Shown here one piece after another: positions 17,115 through 26,193 of a stretch of DNA of 64,000 bases (position 1 is the stretch's first letter; every line of letters starts with the position of its first letter). This DNA comes from Clostridia bacterium (GTDB lineage Bacteria > Bacillota > Clostridia > Oscillospirales > Acutalibacteraceae). The stretch lies in NCBI GenBank assembly GCA_017622555.1, contig JAGAQV010000014.1, positions 62,001 through 126,000 on the forward strand. Direction: 5' to 3'. The notes under the pieces were generated by a model. The model was not told the DNA's origin, made no database searches, and saw only the letters and a list, made by a program, of their open reading frames with translations. The translations under genes were made by a program, and so were the position numbers.

Positions 17115-19343
17115 TTAGTCTACAGCTGTTTCATCACAGAAATAAACAGTAATAATTGTACCAACGTCAACCTCAGTACCACTTGCAATACTTTGACTGT
17201 AGGCCTTAAGTCCTGCAATGGCAATGTTACCAGAAAATTCAATGTTAAGACCAAGCTTTGCAGCTGTTGTATTAACTTCGGTTGCAGTATAACCGGTAAA
17301 GTTGGGTACTGTTACCTTTGCGCTTTCGGTTTCTTCAGTGTAAAGAATTACCACGCCGCCTGTTGATACCTTGTTTCCAACCTCGGGAAGTTGACGAATA
17401 ACCTTATCACCGCCGCCAACTATCTTATATTCAAGCTTAGCGCTTGTAACCTTTGCCTTGGCTTCATCAAGTGTAAGACCAACAGCATCGGGTACATCAA
17501 TAGCAAGCTTTTTAATTTCTTCTGTATAGCTAGGCTCATAGCCAAGATACGGCAAAACGTCTGCCATAATCTTTGCATTTACAGGCGCTGAAATTACACC
17601 GCCGTAATAGTTAGAGCCCTTAGGCTCGTCAAGCATTACCAAAACAGCAATTTCGGGGTTATCAATTGGGGCAACCGTCATACAAGAACCAATATAAAGA
17701 TAAGTATCACCCGTTGCTTGAATTTTAGATACCTTTTGCGAGGTACCTGTTTTAGCACCGATTTTATAACCCGGAACAAGTGAGTTTTTAGCGCCGTTTT
17801 GTGCCACAAAGCCCATAAGCTCACGCATTGTTTGTGAAGTGGTTTTAGAAATTACCTGACGCTTATACGTCGTTGTTGTAGTGCTTACGACCTTGTTATT
17901 TTGGTCAACAGTTTTAGACACTAAATGCGGCTGAACAAGATAACCACCGTTAACAGCGGCTGAAACTGCAGCCATCATTTGAATTGGTGTGACGTTAAAG
18001 GTTTGACCGAATGATGATGAAGCAAGTTCAACAACACCCATATTTTCTTGCTTATGATAGGTTGAACGTGATTCACCAGGTAAATCAATACCTGTTTTTT
18101 CGGCAAAGCCAAAGGCTTTAAAATATTTTGAAAAGGTATTAACACCTACAAGCTGACCAATGGTAATAAATGCCGGGTTACAAGAATTTGCAATTGCTTG
18201 TTCCAAGCTTTGTGTACCGTGTCCAAAGCTTCGCCAACAGCCATAACGCTGACCTGCAACGCTTGTATGACCGTTACAGTAAAATGTGTTACTTTTGTTT
18301 ACAAGATTTTCTTCAATAGCAATTGCTGCTGTAACAACCTTGAAAACCGAGCCCGGTTCATAAGAGTCGGAAATAACCTTGTTACGCCATTGACGGTTTA
18401 AAAGCTCATTTTTCAATGTAGACTTTTTAGTTTCATCGGTTTCAGCATCAACTTTAGCTTGGTCAACACTTGACAAAACAAAGGGCTCGTTGGGGTTAAA
18501 ATCACCCTTAACAGCCATAGCCAATATAGCGCCTGTGTTTACATTCATAACAACAGCGGCACCACGTTCAGCAACCTGATTTTGTTCAATCGCAGTTTGT
18601 AAATATTTTTCAGCTGTGTACTGAATGTATGAATCAAGTGTTAAAACAAGCGAATTACCTTTTACCGCCTCTTCAACCTTTTCATAAGTAAAGGGCATAT
18701 CGGTACCAAGTGCATTTTTTGCCGCAACTACACGGCCTGCAATACCTGTAAGTTCATTATCGTAATAGCTTTCAAGTCCCGAAAGTCCCTGTTCATCAGA
18801 GCCAACAAAGCCAAGCACAACCGAAGCTAAGCTGTCATTTGGATAGTAACGCTTTGTGGTTTCATCAAGGCCGATATACTTTGTAAGCTTATTATCGGCA
18901 ATAAATTGGCGAACCTCATCTGCTTTTGCCTTTTCAATTTTCTTTTTAACAATTACATAGTATGAATTTTTATCGGTATTAGCATATACGGTATCATATT
19001 CAACTTCTAAAATTTCCGAAAGACCCTTTGCAATTGTATCTCGAACCCTATCACGTTCATCGGCTTTTTTTATTTTCTTAATCGCATTAGGTGTAATATA
19101 AACCGTCCACGCTGTTGAGCTTGTAGCCAACACCTGCATATTACGATCATAAATATCGCCACGGGGTGCAGTAACCAAACTATCATAAAGCTGCTGTTCG
19201 GAAGCCTTTGTCTGATATTCTTCACCCTTGATTATCATAATGTTAATAAGGCTTGCACCCGACACACCGGAAAGCGCCACAATAACAATAAGCATCATAG
19301 CAATAATTCTATTTATCATAATTTTACCCGGTTTCACGGTCAT
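17115..19343 (-). CDS. Class B penicillin-binding protein with two PASTA domains
   Basis: Septal or sporulation transpeptidase of the FtsI/PBP2B/SpoVD family, about 742 residues. One N-terminal membrane anchor (about 10-35) is followed by a dimerisation domain and the transpeptidase domain with SVFK (active Ser near 332), SCN (near 387) and KTGTSQ. Two PASTA domains close the protein (starting DVPDAVGLTLDEA and VTVPNFTGYTATE). The start is taken as the ATG at 19343, before TVKPGK, with GAGGGAAG upstream; the open frame begins 17 codons earlier. B. subtilis has pbpB and spoVD side by side here; only one gene is present, so it may do both jobs. Confidence 0.92.
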   Translation of the reverse strand: MTVKPGKIMINRIIAMMLIVIVALSGVSGASLINIMIIKGEEYQTKASEQQLYDSLVTAPRGDIYDRNMQVLATSSTAWTVYITPNAIKKIKKADERDRVRDTIAKGLSEILEVEYDTVYANTDKNSYYVIVKKKIEKAKADEVRQFIADNKLTKYIGLDETTKRYYPNDSLASVVLGFVGSDEQGLSGLESYYDNELTGIAGRVVAAKNALGTDMPFTYEKVEEAVKGNSLVLTLDSYIQYTAEKYLQTAIEQNQVAERGAAVVMNVNTGAILAMAVKGDFNPNEPFVLSSVDQAKVDAETDETKKSTLKNELLNRQWRNKVISDSYEPGSVFKVVTAAIAIEENLVNKSNTFYCNGHTSVAGQRYGCWRSFGHGTQSLEQAIANSCNPAFITIGQLVGVNTFSKYFKAFGFAEKTGIDLPGESRSTYHKQENMGVVELASSSFGQTFNVTPIQMMAAVSAAVNGGYLVQPHLVSKTVDQNNKVVSTTTTTYKRQVISKTTSQTMRELMGFVAQNGAKNSLVPGYKIGAKTGTSQKVSKIQATGDTYLYIGSCMTVAPIDNPEIAVLVMLDEPKGSNYYGGVISAPVNAKIMADVLPYLGYEPSYTEEIKKLAIDVPDAVGLTLDEAKAKVTSAKLEYKIVGGGDKVIRQLPEVGNKVSTGGVVILYTEETESAKVTVPNFTGYTATEVNTTAAKLGLNIEFSGNIAIAGLKAYSQSIASGTEVDVGTIITVYFCDETAVD

Positions 19344-19443
19344 TTTGCGCTTCCCTCTTTCCTTATTTATATACCCGAATACGAGAGCCGACATTTTCAG
19401 CTCTCGTACCCTTTATTCAGTATATTAAATTTTACAAAATTTA

Positions 19444-19914
19444 TTACTCACCCAAAAGCTCGGTACCATCAGCAGTTTTTGCCACGTTAGTGTCGTTAAC
19501 CCTAATGTAAACAACGTCATCCTTATCGGGCTTCTTCATACCAAGCTGCACAGCCTCAAGCTCAAGATTCTGGTAAGAAATTCTTCTTTGAAGCTCAACC
19601 TCTAAAACGGTTTTTTCGCTGTCAAGCTCGGCAATAGCGGCCTTAACGTCGTTAATTTCCGACTTAACCTCGTTAATCTTAAGGCGAATAGCCAAATTAC
19701 AGCAAATTGCCGAAAGGGCTATAACAGCTATCATAACAACCGAAACTGCGGGAGAAAGACGACGGGCGGCTGCATGACGCTTTGCTTTTGCTTTTTTAGC
19801 CACCTTAGGCATTACAACAATATTATCTTTAGGCTCGGGCTTTGACTTGGTTTTGGGCATAAACATTTCAAAATCATAAGCCAAGCTGTCGTTATAATAC
19901 TTGATATTGTTCAT
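19444..19914 (-). CDS. ftsL: FtsL-like septum protein
   Basis: A 156-residue bitopic protein between rsmH and the PBP gene, the standard ftsL position. It has a Lys/Ala-rich cytoplasmic segment (KVAKKAKAKRHAAARR), one membrane helix near residues 55-75, and an extracytoplasmic coiled coil (KINEVKSEINDVKAAIAEL) about 80-115. FtsL proteins diverge fast, so the name depends on position and topology. Start ATG follows GGAGAGAG. Confidence 0.8.
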   Translation of the reverse strand: MNNIKYYNDSLAYDFEMFMPKTKSKPEPKDNIVVMPKVAKKAKAKRHAAARRLSPAVSVVMIAVIALSAICCNLAIRLKINEVKSEINDVKAAIAELDSEKTVLEVELQRRISYQNLELEAVQLGMKKPDKDDVVYIRVNDTNVAKTADGTELLGE

Positions 19915-19931
19915 AATCTCTCTCCTTTCAG

Positions 19932-20852
19932 TTAGTTTTTAACAATTACCCTAAGCTTTGCGCTACGGCTTCTCGGGTTATTTTCAAGCTCGTCCGTAGA
20001 CGGCTCAATTGGTTTTCTATGCAGTAAATGTCCTCTTGGTGTTTTACCACATACACATACTGGGCAATCAGGCGGACAGGTACAGCCTGTACAATATTCT
20101 TTAAAGCGAAGCTTAACCATTCTATCCTCTAACGAATGGAAGGTTATTATTGCTAACACACCGTCTTTATTAAGCATATCAAAAGCGATATCAAGCGCTT
20201 CGTTTAAGCGGTCAAGCTCGGCATTAACGGCAATTCTTATTGCCTGAAAGCACTTTCTTGCAGGATGGCCGTCACGGCGGGCCGCTGCAGGATAAGCGGA
20301 CGCAATAATTTCAGCAAGCTGTGTTGTGGTAGTTATTCTTGCCTTTTGCCTTTCGTTTACAATTTTATCGGCAATTTTACGTGAAAACTTTTCTTCACCA
20401 AAACGCCAAAAAATATCGGCAAGCTCGGTAGAGGTAAAATCGTTAACAATATCCTCAGCGGATAAACCGCTTTGGCTCATTCGCATATCAAGGCGGGATT
20501 CCTTATGATAAGAAAAGCCACGCTCAGCAGTATCAAGCTGATAGGACGAAACGCCCAAATCAAGCAAAATACCGTCAACTTTATATATACCCTCGTTTTC
20601 GGCCGCCTTATTCATATTTGCAAAGTTACTTTGAATAACCTTTGCAGGTAAGCCCTTAAGCCTTTCGGTAGCAACCGCTACAGCATCGGGGTCTTGGTCG
20701 AGTGCCAAAAGCAAGCCGTTATTTAAACGTTTTGCGATTTCTTTCGAATGTCCTGCACCGCCTGCCGTACCGTCAATATAAATACCGTCAGGCTTAATGC
20801 AAAGTGCTTCGATTGTTTCATTAAGTAAAACCGATATATGATTGAATTCCAT
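19932..20852 (-). CDS. rsmH: 16S rRNA m4C1402 methyltransferase RsmH (MraW)
   Basis: SAM-dependent N4-methyltransferase for C1402 of 16S rRNA. The 306-residue protein opens HISVLLNETIEAL and carries the SAM loop YIDGTAGGAGHS (about 25-36), LLDLGVSSYQLD, and the C-terminal SLEDRMVK and NPRSRSAKLRV segments. A Cys-rich insert (CTGCTCPPDCPVCVCG) lies near residues 255-270, as in many Firmicutes homologues. It starts one base after the mraZ stop. Confidence 0.96.
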   Translation of the reverse strand: MEFNHISVLLNETIEALCIKPDGIYIDGTAGGAGHSKEIAKRLNNGLLLALDQDPDAVAVATERLKGLPAKVIQSNFANMNKAAENEGIYKVDGILLDLGVSSYQLDTAERGFSYHKESRLDMRMSQSGLSAEDIVNDFTSTELADIFWRFGEEKFSRKIADKIVNERQKARITTTTQLAEIIASAYPAAARRDGHPARKCFQAIRIAVNAELDRLNEALDIAFDMLNKDGVLAIITFHSLEDRMVKLRFKEYCTGCTCPPDCPVCVCGKTPRGHLLHRKPIEPSTDELENNPRSRSAKLRVIVKN

Positions 20853-20853
20853 A

Positions 20854-21279
20854 TTAGAAATTCAGCTCCTCAACAATAGAAGCAATTGTTTCAGGTGTGT
20901 ACTTGCTGTTTTCTGCTGCCCAAAGTTCAGTATTCCAAATTTCAAGGTTGGAAGCCATACCAATGATATGTGCTTCTTCCTGTAGCATCGAATACTCACG
21001 AAGTGCAGACGGAATTAAAATTCTTCCCTGACTGTCAAAGCCAACAGTAAAGGTGCCGTCATATAAGAAACGCTTAACGTCATTTGATTTTGTGTTAGGT
21101 AAGGTGCTGATTTGTTCAACCAGCTTGTCCCATTCAGCTTGTGAATAAACGCAAAGGCAACGCTTACCAAAAATGCTGCGGCAAATATAGAACTCTTCGC
21201 CCAATTCTTCACGAAGCTTTGCAGGAATGAAAACCCTGCCCTTTTTATCGATATTATGTTGATAGCCACCAAAAAGCAC
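20854..21279 (-). CDS. mraZ: Transcriptional regulator MraZ
   Basis: First gene of the dcw operon. MraZ is a ring-forming DNA-binding protein of two AbrB-like half domains that represses its own operon. The 141-residue sequence has both motifs, KKGRVFIPAKLREEL and SQGRILIPSALREY. Start GTG at 21279 follows AGAGGTGA. Candidate MraZ boxes (GTGG repeats) lie directly upstream at 21301-21347 and a promoter at 21355-21383. Confidence 0.96.
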   Translation of the reverse strand: MLFGGYQHNIDKKGRVFIPAKLREELGEEFYICRSIFGKRCLCVYSQAEWDKLVEQISTLPNTKSNDVKRFLYDGTFTVGFDSQGRILIPSALREYSMLQEEAHIIGMASNLEIWNTELWAAENSKYTPETIASIVEELNF

Positions 21280-21300
21280 GGATTTTCACCTCTTTTTTCA

Positions 21301-21347
21301 CCACTTTGGTGCACTTTAATGGTTTTTTGTGCCACTTTGCACCACTA
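21301..21347 (-). promoter_or_regulatory. MraZ operator repeats
   Basis: On the minus strand the leader reads GTGGTGCAAAGTGGCAC, then after 12 bases GTGCACCAAAGTGGTG. The repeated GTGG/GTGC cores at about ten-base spacing, just downstream of the promoter, match the direct-repeat arrangement known for MraZ boxes. Confidence 0.7.
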
Positions 21348-21354
21348 CAATGAT

Positions 21355-21383
21355 ATTATAATGCCCTCAAACATAAAAATCAA
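21355..21383 (-). promoter_or_regulatory. Promoter of the dcw operon
   Basis: TTGATT (21378-21383), 17-bp spacer, TATAAT (21355-21360) on the minus strand, directly upstream of the MraZ boxes. Confidence 0.8.
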
Positions 21384-21430
21384 GTGTTTTTTAGTGATTT
21401 TTTAAAAAATCTAGTATTTTTTAAGAAAAA

Positions 21431-21466
21431 AATAAAAAAGCAAGGAATTTTACTTCCCTGCTTTTA
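21431..21466 (-). terminator. Terminator of the ctsR-clpC operon
   Basis: On the minus strand AAAAGCAGGGAA pairs with TTCCTTGCTTTT (one mismatch), followed by TTTATT. Confidence 0.75.
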
Positions 21467-21475
21467 AAAAATAAT

Positions 21476-23911
21476 CTATTTTACGCTAAAATTAAATTCA
21501 TTATTTACATAACTGCATAAAATGCTGTCACCTGTTTTTATAGTACTGTCTAAAATTCGTTCGCTTAAAGCGTCTTCTATTTTGTTTTGAATTTCACGGC
21601 GAAGCGGTCTTGCGCCATACACCGCATCAAAGCCAATTTCCGCCAAGGCGGATTTTACTGAATCATCAAAAGAAATTTCAATACCAATAGCTTTTGTGCG
21701 AACGCTTAAATTATTAAGCATTTTTTCAGCAATTTCTTCTATTTGCGGTTTTGTAAGCTTTGAGAAAACTACAATATCATCAACACGGTTTAAAAATTCT
21801 GGTCTGAAGGTGTTTTTAAGCTCACCAAGAACAGCTGACTTAATATCCTTATTACCATCGTCTTCGCCTTGTGAAAAGCCAAAGCTTACACGCTTGTCGG
21901 TTATAAGGCGGGCGCCTATATTAGATGTCATAATAATTACGGTGTTTTTAAAGTCCACCCGTCTTCCCTGCGAATCGGTAAGAATACCATCCTCTAAAAT
22001 TTGCAAAAGAATATTAAAAACATCAGGGTGAGCTTTTTCAATTTCGTCAAACAATATTACTGAATATGGACTGCGTCTAACCTTTTCAGTAAGCTGACCA
22101 CCCTCGTCAAAACCGACATAACCAGGGGGCGAGCCCACAAGACGTGATACTGTATGCTTTTCCATATATTCCGACATATCAAGCCTTATCATCATATCAT
22201 CACTGCCGAACATTGCATTTGCAAGTGCTTTGCAAAGTTCAGTTTTACCGACACCTGTGGGACCCAAGAATATAAACGAACCTATTGGGCGCTTAGGGTC
22301 CTTAAGTCCAACACGGCCACGTCTTATTGCTTTCGATACGGCGGTAACCGCTTCTTCTTGACCGACAATTCTTGCGTGAAGCTCATCCTCCATTTTTAAA
22401 AGACGCGCGCTTTCTTCTTCGGTAAGCTGTGCAACAGGCACACCTGTCCAGCTTGAAACAATTTCGGCAATTTCCTTTTCGGTGACACTGCCATTTAACT
22501 GTATGCTTTCCTTATGCCAAGCCTCCTTTTCAGTTGAAAGCTCAGCCTTAAGTCTAGAAATATCGTCACGCAAGGCGGCGGCAAGCTCGAAGCTTTGAGC
22601 TGCAATTGCCTCTTCCTTGTCGGCTTCAGTTGCAGTAATTTTTTGTTCTAATTCTTTGATTTTTTCGGGTACGGCTGAAGCATTTAATCTTACGCGGGAT
22701 GCCGCTTCGTCAATTAAATCAATTGCCTTGTCGGGCAAGAAGCGGTCACTTATATACCTTGCCGACAGCTTAACAGCCGCCGTAATTGCATCATCAGTAA
22801 TGGTTACCTTATGGTGCGCTTCATACTTATCACGAATACCCTTTAAAATAAGCACGCTGTCCTCTTCAGTAGGTTCATTCACGGTAACGGGCTGAAAACG
22901 TCGTTCAAGGGCAGAATCCTTTTCAATGTTTTTACGGTATTCCGAAAGGGTTGTCGCGCCAATAAGCTGAAATTCGCCACGGGCCAACGACGGCTTTAAA
23001 ATGTTTGCCGCATCGGTAGACCCTTCAGCCGAGCCTGCACCTATTATGGTGTGAATTTCATCTATAAACAAAATCACATCATCCGATTTTGTAACCTCGT
23101 CAATTACAGCCTTTATTCTTTCTTCAAAGTCACCACGATATTTCGTGCCCGCAACCATACCGGTAAGGTCAAGTGAAAAAATTCGTTTATTAAGAAGAAT
23201 TTCGGGCACGTTACCCTCAACAATTTGCTGTGCAAGACCTTCAATTATTGCGGTTTTACCAACACCCGGCTCACCCACAAGGCAAGGATTATTTTTTGTA
23301 CGGCGGCACAAAATTTGAATCACACGCTGTACCTCGTCATGTCTGCCTATAACAGGGTCAATTTTGCCATTTTTAGCATCCTCGGTTAAATCACGGCCAT
23401 ATTTTGCTAGGGTTGGGGTTTTGCTGTCCTTAGGCTGTTTAGGTGTCTTTTCATTTTTAAGGTTAATATCAACCCCTGAAGCCTCTAAAAGTTCACGTGT
23501 AAGGTTTGCAACGTCAACACCTAACTCGTTTAAAAAACGAATGGCAAAGTTATCACCCTCACCCAAAATCCCTAACAATAAGTGTTCGCTTCCGACAAGC
23601 TGTTTTCCGCTTGAAGCCTTGCTTGAAAGCGCAATTTCAATTACCTGTTTTGCACGTGGAGTAAAAAAGTCGGGTGATAAGCGTGTACGGGTGCCACAGC
23701 CTATTTGACTTCTAATAAGCTCCTCAACAGCATCGGCAGTAACGCCATGGCGGTCAAGCACGGCAGACGCTACACCGCCGCCCACACGCAAAAGTCCCAA
23801 AAGTAAGTGTTCGCTTCCTACATAGGTGTGTCCAAGCACCTCGGCCGAATTTATCGCCTGATTAAGCGCTTCGTTTGCCTTTGCAGTAAAGCCTTTAAAA
23901 TTATATTTCAT
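21476..23911 (-). CDS. clpC: ClpC AAA+ unfoldase
   Basis: Hexameric HSP100 ATPase that feeds proteins to ClpP, including arginine-phosphorylated substrates marked by McsB. The 811-residue protein has the Clp-N repeats (about 1-145), a first AAA+ module with [10 protein letters not shown] (near 212), a middle domain with a UVR-like segment ([14 protein letters not shown], about 440), and a second AAA+ module with [10 protein letters not shown] (near 545). It is the last gene of ctsR-mcsA-mcsB-clpC, the classical CtsR-controlled operon. Confidence 0.96.
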   Translation of the reverse strand: MKYNFKGFTAKANEALNQAINSAEVLGHTYVGSEHLLLGLLRVGGGVASAVLDRHGVTADAVEELIRSQIGCGTRTRLSPDFFTPRAKQVIEIALSSKASSGKQLVGSEHLLLGILGEGDNFAIRFLNELGVDVANLTRELLEASGVDINLKNEKTPKQPKDSKTPTLAKYGRDLTEDAKNGKIDPVIGRHDEVQRVIQILCRRTKNNPCLVGEPGVGKTAIIEGLAQQIVEGNVPEILLNKRIFSLDLTGMVAGTKYRGDFEERIKAVIDEVTKSDDVILFIDEIHTIIGAGSAEGSTDAANILKPSLARGEFQLIGATTLSEYRKNIEKDSALERRFQPVTVNEPTEEDSVLILKGIRDKYEAHHKVTITDDAITAAVKLSARYISDRFLPDKAIDLIDEAASRVRLNASAVPEKIKELEQKITATEADKEEAIAAQSFELAAALRDDISRLKAELSTEKEAWHKESIQLNGSVTEKEIAEIVSSWTGVPVAQLTEEESARLLKMEDELHARIVGQEEAVTAVSKAIRRGRVGLKDPKRPIGSFIFLGPTGVGKTELCKALANAMFGSDDMMIRLDMSEYMEKHTVSRLVGSPPGYVGFDEGGQLTEKVRRSPYSVILFDEIEKAHPDVFNILLQILEDGILTDSQGRRVDFKNTVIIMTSNIGARLITDKRVSFGFSQGEDDGNKDIKSAVLGELKNTFRPEFLNRVDDIVVFSKLTKPQIEEIAEKMLNNLSVRTKAIGIEISFDDSVKSALAEIGFDAVYGARPLRREIQNKIEDALSERILDSTIKTGDSILCSYVNNEFNFSVK

Positions 23912-23930
23912 TTTAAAATCGCCTCAATTT

Positions 23931-24938
23931 CTAAAGAAGCGCTTCCCTAACCATATTAGCACGGTAAATGTCACGGTCAGTAGCATCCATAGTGCCGTTT
24001 GCTTGCATCAGCATAAAGGGCTGTGCTTCTATTAAAATTTTAATTGGTAAGCATTCCTTATTAATTATGCCCATACCAATTCCCAATTTAACACGGGAAA
24101 TTAAATTTACCATTTCTTCGCTGGATAAAATTCTTGCATTTTGCAGTGTGCCAAGCGCACGCCAGCAAACGTCTTCAAGCTTAATTTTATCAAGCTGTTG
24201 TCTTGCGCCGTGTTCCTTTTCAATTAGCTGTGAAGCAATAATTTTAAGGTTTTCAAGCGCATTATTTTCGCTTATACCAAGGGTTATTTGGTTTGAAACC
24301 TGATAAAGCGATGCTAATGATTTAGACCCTTCGCCATACATACCACGTACGGTAAAGCCTATTTTACTTACACTTTCAATTAAGCCATTAATTTCACCGC
24401 TGTTTTCAAGCGCAGGTAAATGCAGCATAACCGACGCCCGAAGACCCGTGCCCAAATTTGTGGGGCATTCGGTTAAATAGCCTAAATTTTCATCAAAAGC
24501 AAAGTGAAGCGCATCACACAAAAGCATATCTACACTTTCAGCAATATCATAAGCCTTTTTAAACTCCATACCCGCCAAAATTACCTGTATTCTTAAATGG
24601 TCTTCTTCGCCTATCATAATACTTATGCTTTCATCATCTGACAGTATGATAGCCGCATCCTCGGTTTTGGCGGCAAATTCGGGGCTGATGATATGCCTTT
24701 CAACCATTGCATAACGCTGAATTTCGGGTATGTCACACATATTTATATATTTAAGGTTTTTTGCGAAGGGTGTGTTGCTGTTTAAAACAGCCTCTTTAAC
24801 ACGGGAATTAAGTTCTCGCCTATCGTCTGCAGTCATTCGATTAGGAAACGGAAGCCCTTCAATATTACGGGCAAGGCGAATTCTGCAGCTTACCGCAATA
24901 TCGTTTTGCGCTGACTGTTCCAAATACCATCTGCTCAT
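23931..24938 (-). CDS. mcsB: Protein arginine kinase McsB
   Basis: ATP:guanido phosphotransferase-fold kinase that phosphorylates arginines on proteins, including CtsR, and so marks them for ClpCP. The 335-residue protein shows SCRIRLARNIEGLPFP near the N-terminus, the nucleotide-binding segment LTECPTNLGTGLRASVMLHLP (written as TECPTNLGTGLRAS then VMLHLP, about 160-180), and RGMYGEGSKS. Its ATG abuts the mcsA stop, indicating coupling with its activator. Confidence 0.95.
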   Translation of the reverse strand: MSRWYLEQSAQNDIAVSCRIRLARNIEGLPFPNRMTADDRRELNSRVKEAVLNSNTPFAKNLKYINMCDIPEIQRYAMVERHIISPEFAAKTEDAAIILSDDESISIMIGEEDHLRIQVILAGMEFKKAYDIAESVDMLLCDALHFAFDENLGYLTECPTNLGTGLRASVMLHLPALENSGEINGLIESVSKIGFTVRGMYGEGSKSLASLYQVSNQITLGISENNALENLKIIASQLIEKEHGARQQLDKIKLEDVCWRALGTLQNARILSSEEMVNLISRVKLGIGMGIINKECLPIKILIEAQPFMLMQANGTMDATDRDIYRANMVREALL

Positions 24939-25415
24939 TTATTTGCCCTCCATTTCCTTAATTTTATCACGCAGGGTTGCCGCCTGTTCGTACTTTTCTT
25001 CGGCAACCATTCTAGCAAGCTCTTGCCGTAAATCCTCAACTGTTTTTTCTTTAGGCTTTACAACAAGTGGTGCACGGTTAGGTATTTTGCCAACGTGTCT
25101 TGTTGCGCCGTGTACCCTTTTTAGATAAGGTAAAATTTCATCATTAAAGGTTTTATAGCATTCGCCACAACCCATTTTACCGCTGTGGGCAATATCCGAA
25201 AAGGTTGCGCCGCAAACCGAACAGCACTTTTGATTTTTAACAGCTTGAGGTGTCATATCGCCAAGCATTGATGCCAGCATTCCTGTAATTGAATTTGAGC
25301 CATAACCACTTTGCGCCGCACAAGTGCTACACAGGTTATATTCCCTTACGATACCGTTAACTACAGTTTTAATATGAGTTGTAGCGTGGTTTTTTCCGCA
25401 TTTTTCACAAAGCAT
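24939..25415 (-). CDS. mcsA: McsA, zinc-binding activator of McsB
   Basis: A 158-residue cofactor of McsB. Four CxxC-type knuckles are visible (CEKCGKNH, CSTCAAQ, CSVCGATF, CGECYKTF), fitting two zinc sites. The C-terminus carries a UVR motif (YEQAATLRDKIKEME), the segment that contacts ClpC or UvrB-like partners. Twelve bases separate it from ctsR. Confidence 0.93.
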   Translation of the reverse strand: MLCEKCGKNHATTHIKTVVNGIVREYNLCSTCAAQSGYGSNSITGMLASMLGDMTPQAVKNQKCCSVCGATFSDIAHSGKMGCGECYKTFNDEILPYLKRVHGATRHVGKIPNRAPLVVKPKEKTVEDLRQELARMVAEEKYEQAATLRDKIKEMEGK

Positions 25416-25427
25416 TATAAATACCTC

Positions 25428-25880
25428 CTATATTTGAGTCATAAGCATTTGCTTTAGTATTACCGCACGAATAACGTCCTTATGCTGTGGCGGTATATTC
25501 TGCATTACCGAATTTGAAACAGCCGCCGCCATAACCTTTGCGACCTCGCTTGAAACAATACCGTTTTCAATACAGTTTTCCAAAAGCACACGGGTCGAAA
25601 GCGCATCAATTCGGTCACCAATAGCATTAATAAGGTGCATCACTGCCGAGGTGTGATTCATAACCACACGTTTTATTCTGATATATCCCCCGCCGCCGCG
25701 CTGACTTTCAATAATATAGCCGTGCTCGGGTGTGAAGCGTGATGACAAAACGTAATTAATTTGACTGGGCGCACAGCCCATAAGGCTTGCAAATTCGTTT
25801 CGCTGAATTTCAGCAATTTGCCCTTCCGATTCGTTAAGCATTCTTATAATTTCTTTTGTAATCAAATCACTTATTCGCAT
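25428..25880 (-). CDS. ctsR: Heat-stress repressor CtsR
   Basis: Class III heat-shock repressor, 150 residues, dimeric with a winged-helix N-terminal domain (ISDLITKEIIRML, then FASLMGCAPSQINYVLSSRF) and the glycine-rich wing thermosensor RGGGGYIRIKR near 60-70. It represses its own operon through two CtsR boxes at 25899-25915 and 25931-25947. Heat, or phosphorylation and degradation through McsB-ClpCP, relieves repression. Confidence 0.95.
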   Translation of the reverse strand: MRISDLITKEIIRMLNESEGQIAEIQRNEFASLMGCAPSQINYVLSSRFTPEHGYIIESQRGGGGYIRIKRVVMNHTSAVMHLINAIGDRIDALSTRVLLENCIENGIVSSEVAKVMAAAVSNSVMQNIPPQHKDVIRAVILKQMLMTQI

Positions 25881-25898
25881 AATGTCACCTCAAACAAA

Positions 25899-25947
25899 TT
25901 TGACCTTTCCTGACTTTAATTATACACAAAAGTCAGGAAAAGTCAAA
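25899..25947 (-). promoter_or_regulatory. ctsR promoter with two oppositely oriented CtsR boxes
   Basis: Promoter on the minus strand: TTGACT (25941-25946), 16-bp spacer, TATAAT (25919-25924). Two CtsR heptad repeats flank it: AGTCAGG-AAA-GGTCAAA on the minus strand (25899-25915, just after the start site) and AGTCAGG-AAA-AGTCAAA on the plus strand (25931-25947, covering the -35). Both fit the GGTCAAA-direct-repeat consensus. Confidence 0.85.
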
Positions 25948-25987
25948 CATTTTTTAAAAATATTTTTTGTAACACACTTTTTGCCTC

Positions 25988-26002
25988 TTACATAGTATGT
26001 AA
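25988..26002. promoter_or_regulatory. Dyad symmetric site upstream of the Cys-rich peptide
   Basis: TTACATAGTATGTAA is a perfect 7+1+7 palindrome, 27 bases before the peptide's ATG. It has operator-like symmetry and is not a CtsR box; the protein that would bind it is unknown. Confidence 0.4.
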
Positions 26003-26028
26003 CGAAAACCAAAAAGGAGGTTTGCAAT

Positions 26029-26148
26029 ATGTGTAATAATAACGGTTGTACCTGGATTATCATTTTAATCCTCATCCTCTTCTGCTGCGGCGGTTGGGGC
26101 AACAACGGCTGTGGCTGTGACAATGGCTGCGGTAACGGTTGCTGCTAA
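26029..26148 (+). CDS. 39-residue Cys/Gly/Asn-rich membrane peptide
   Basis: A very small gene with an excellent ribosome site (AAAGGAGG seven to nine bases before ATG) and a strong terminator right after the stop. The peptide starts MCNNNGCTW, has a nine-residue hydrophobic run IIILILILF, and ends in a Cys-Gly-Asn tail (CCGGWGNNGCGCDNG then CGNGCC); nine of 39 residues are Cys. It could be membrane anchored with a metal-binding or disulfide-rich tail. It resembles in composition the small Gly/Cys-rich peptides of spore formers, but I do not recognise the family. It is divergent from ctsR, so the CtsR box at 25931-25947 could also affect it. Confidence 0.7.
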   Translation: MCNNNGCTWIIILILILFCCGGWGNNGCGCDNGCGNGCC

Positions 26149-26155
26149 TCAGCAC

Positions 26156-26192
26156 AAAAAAATGCGGCGCTCTTTCGAGCGTCGCATTTTTA
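26156..26192. terminator. Bidirectional terminator between the Cys-rich peptide and glnN
   Basis: AAATGCGGCGCTC pairs with GAGCGTCGCATTT around TTTC, with A and T runs on both sides; it serves both convergent genes. Confidence 0.85.
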
Positions 26193-26193
26193 T

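Noticed and set aside
21476-25947. Toxin-antitoxin or defence role for the kinase next to ClpC
   Set aside because: The genes are the standard CtsR-McsA-McsB-ClpC stress operon with intact motifs.
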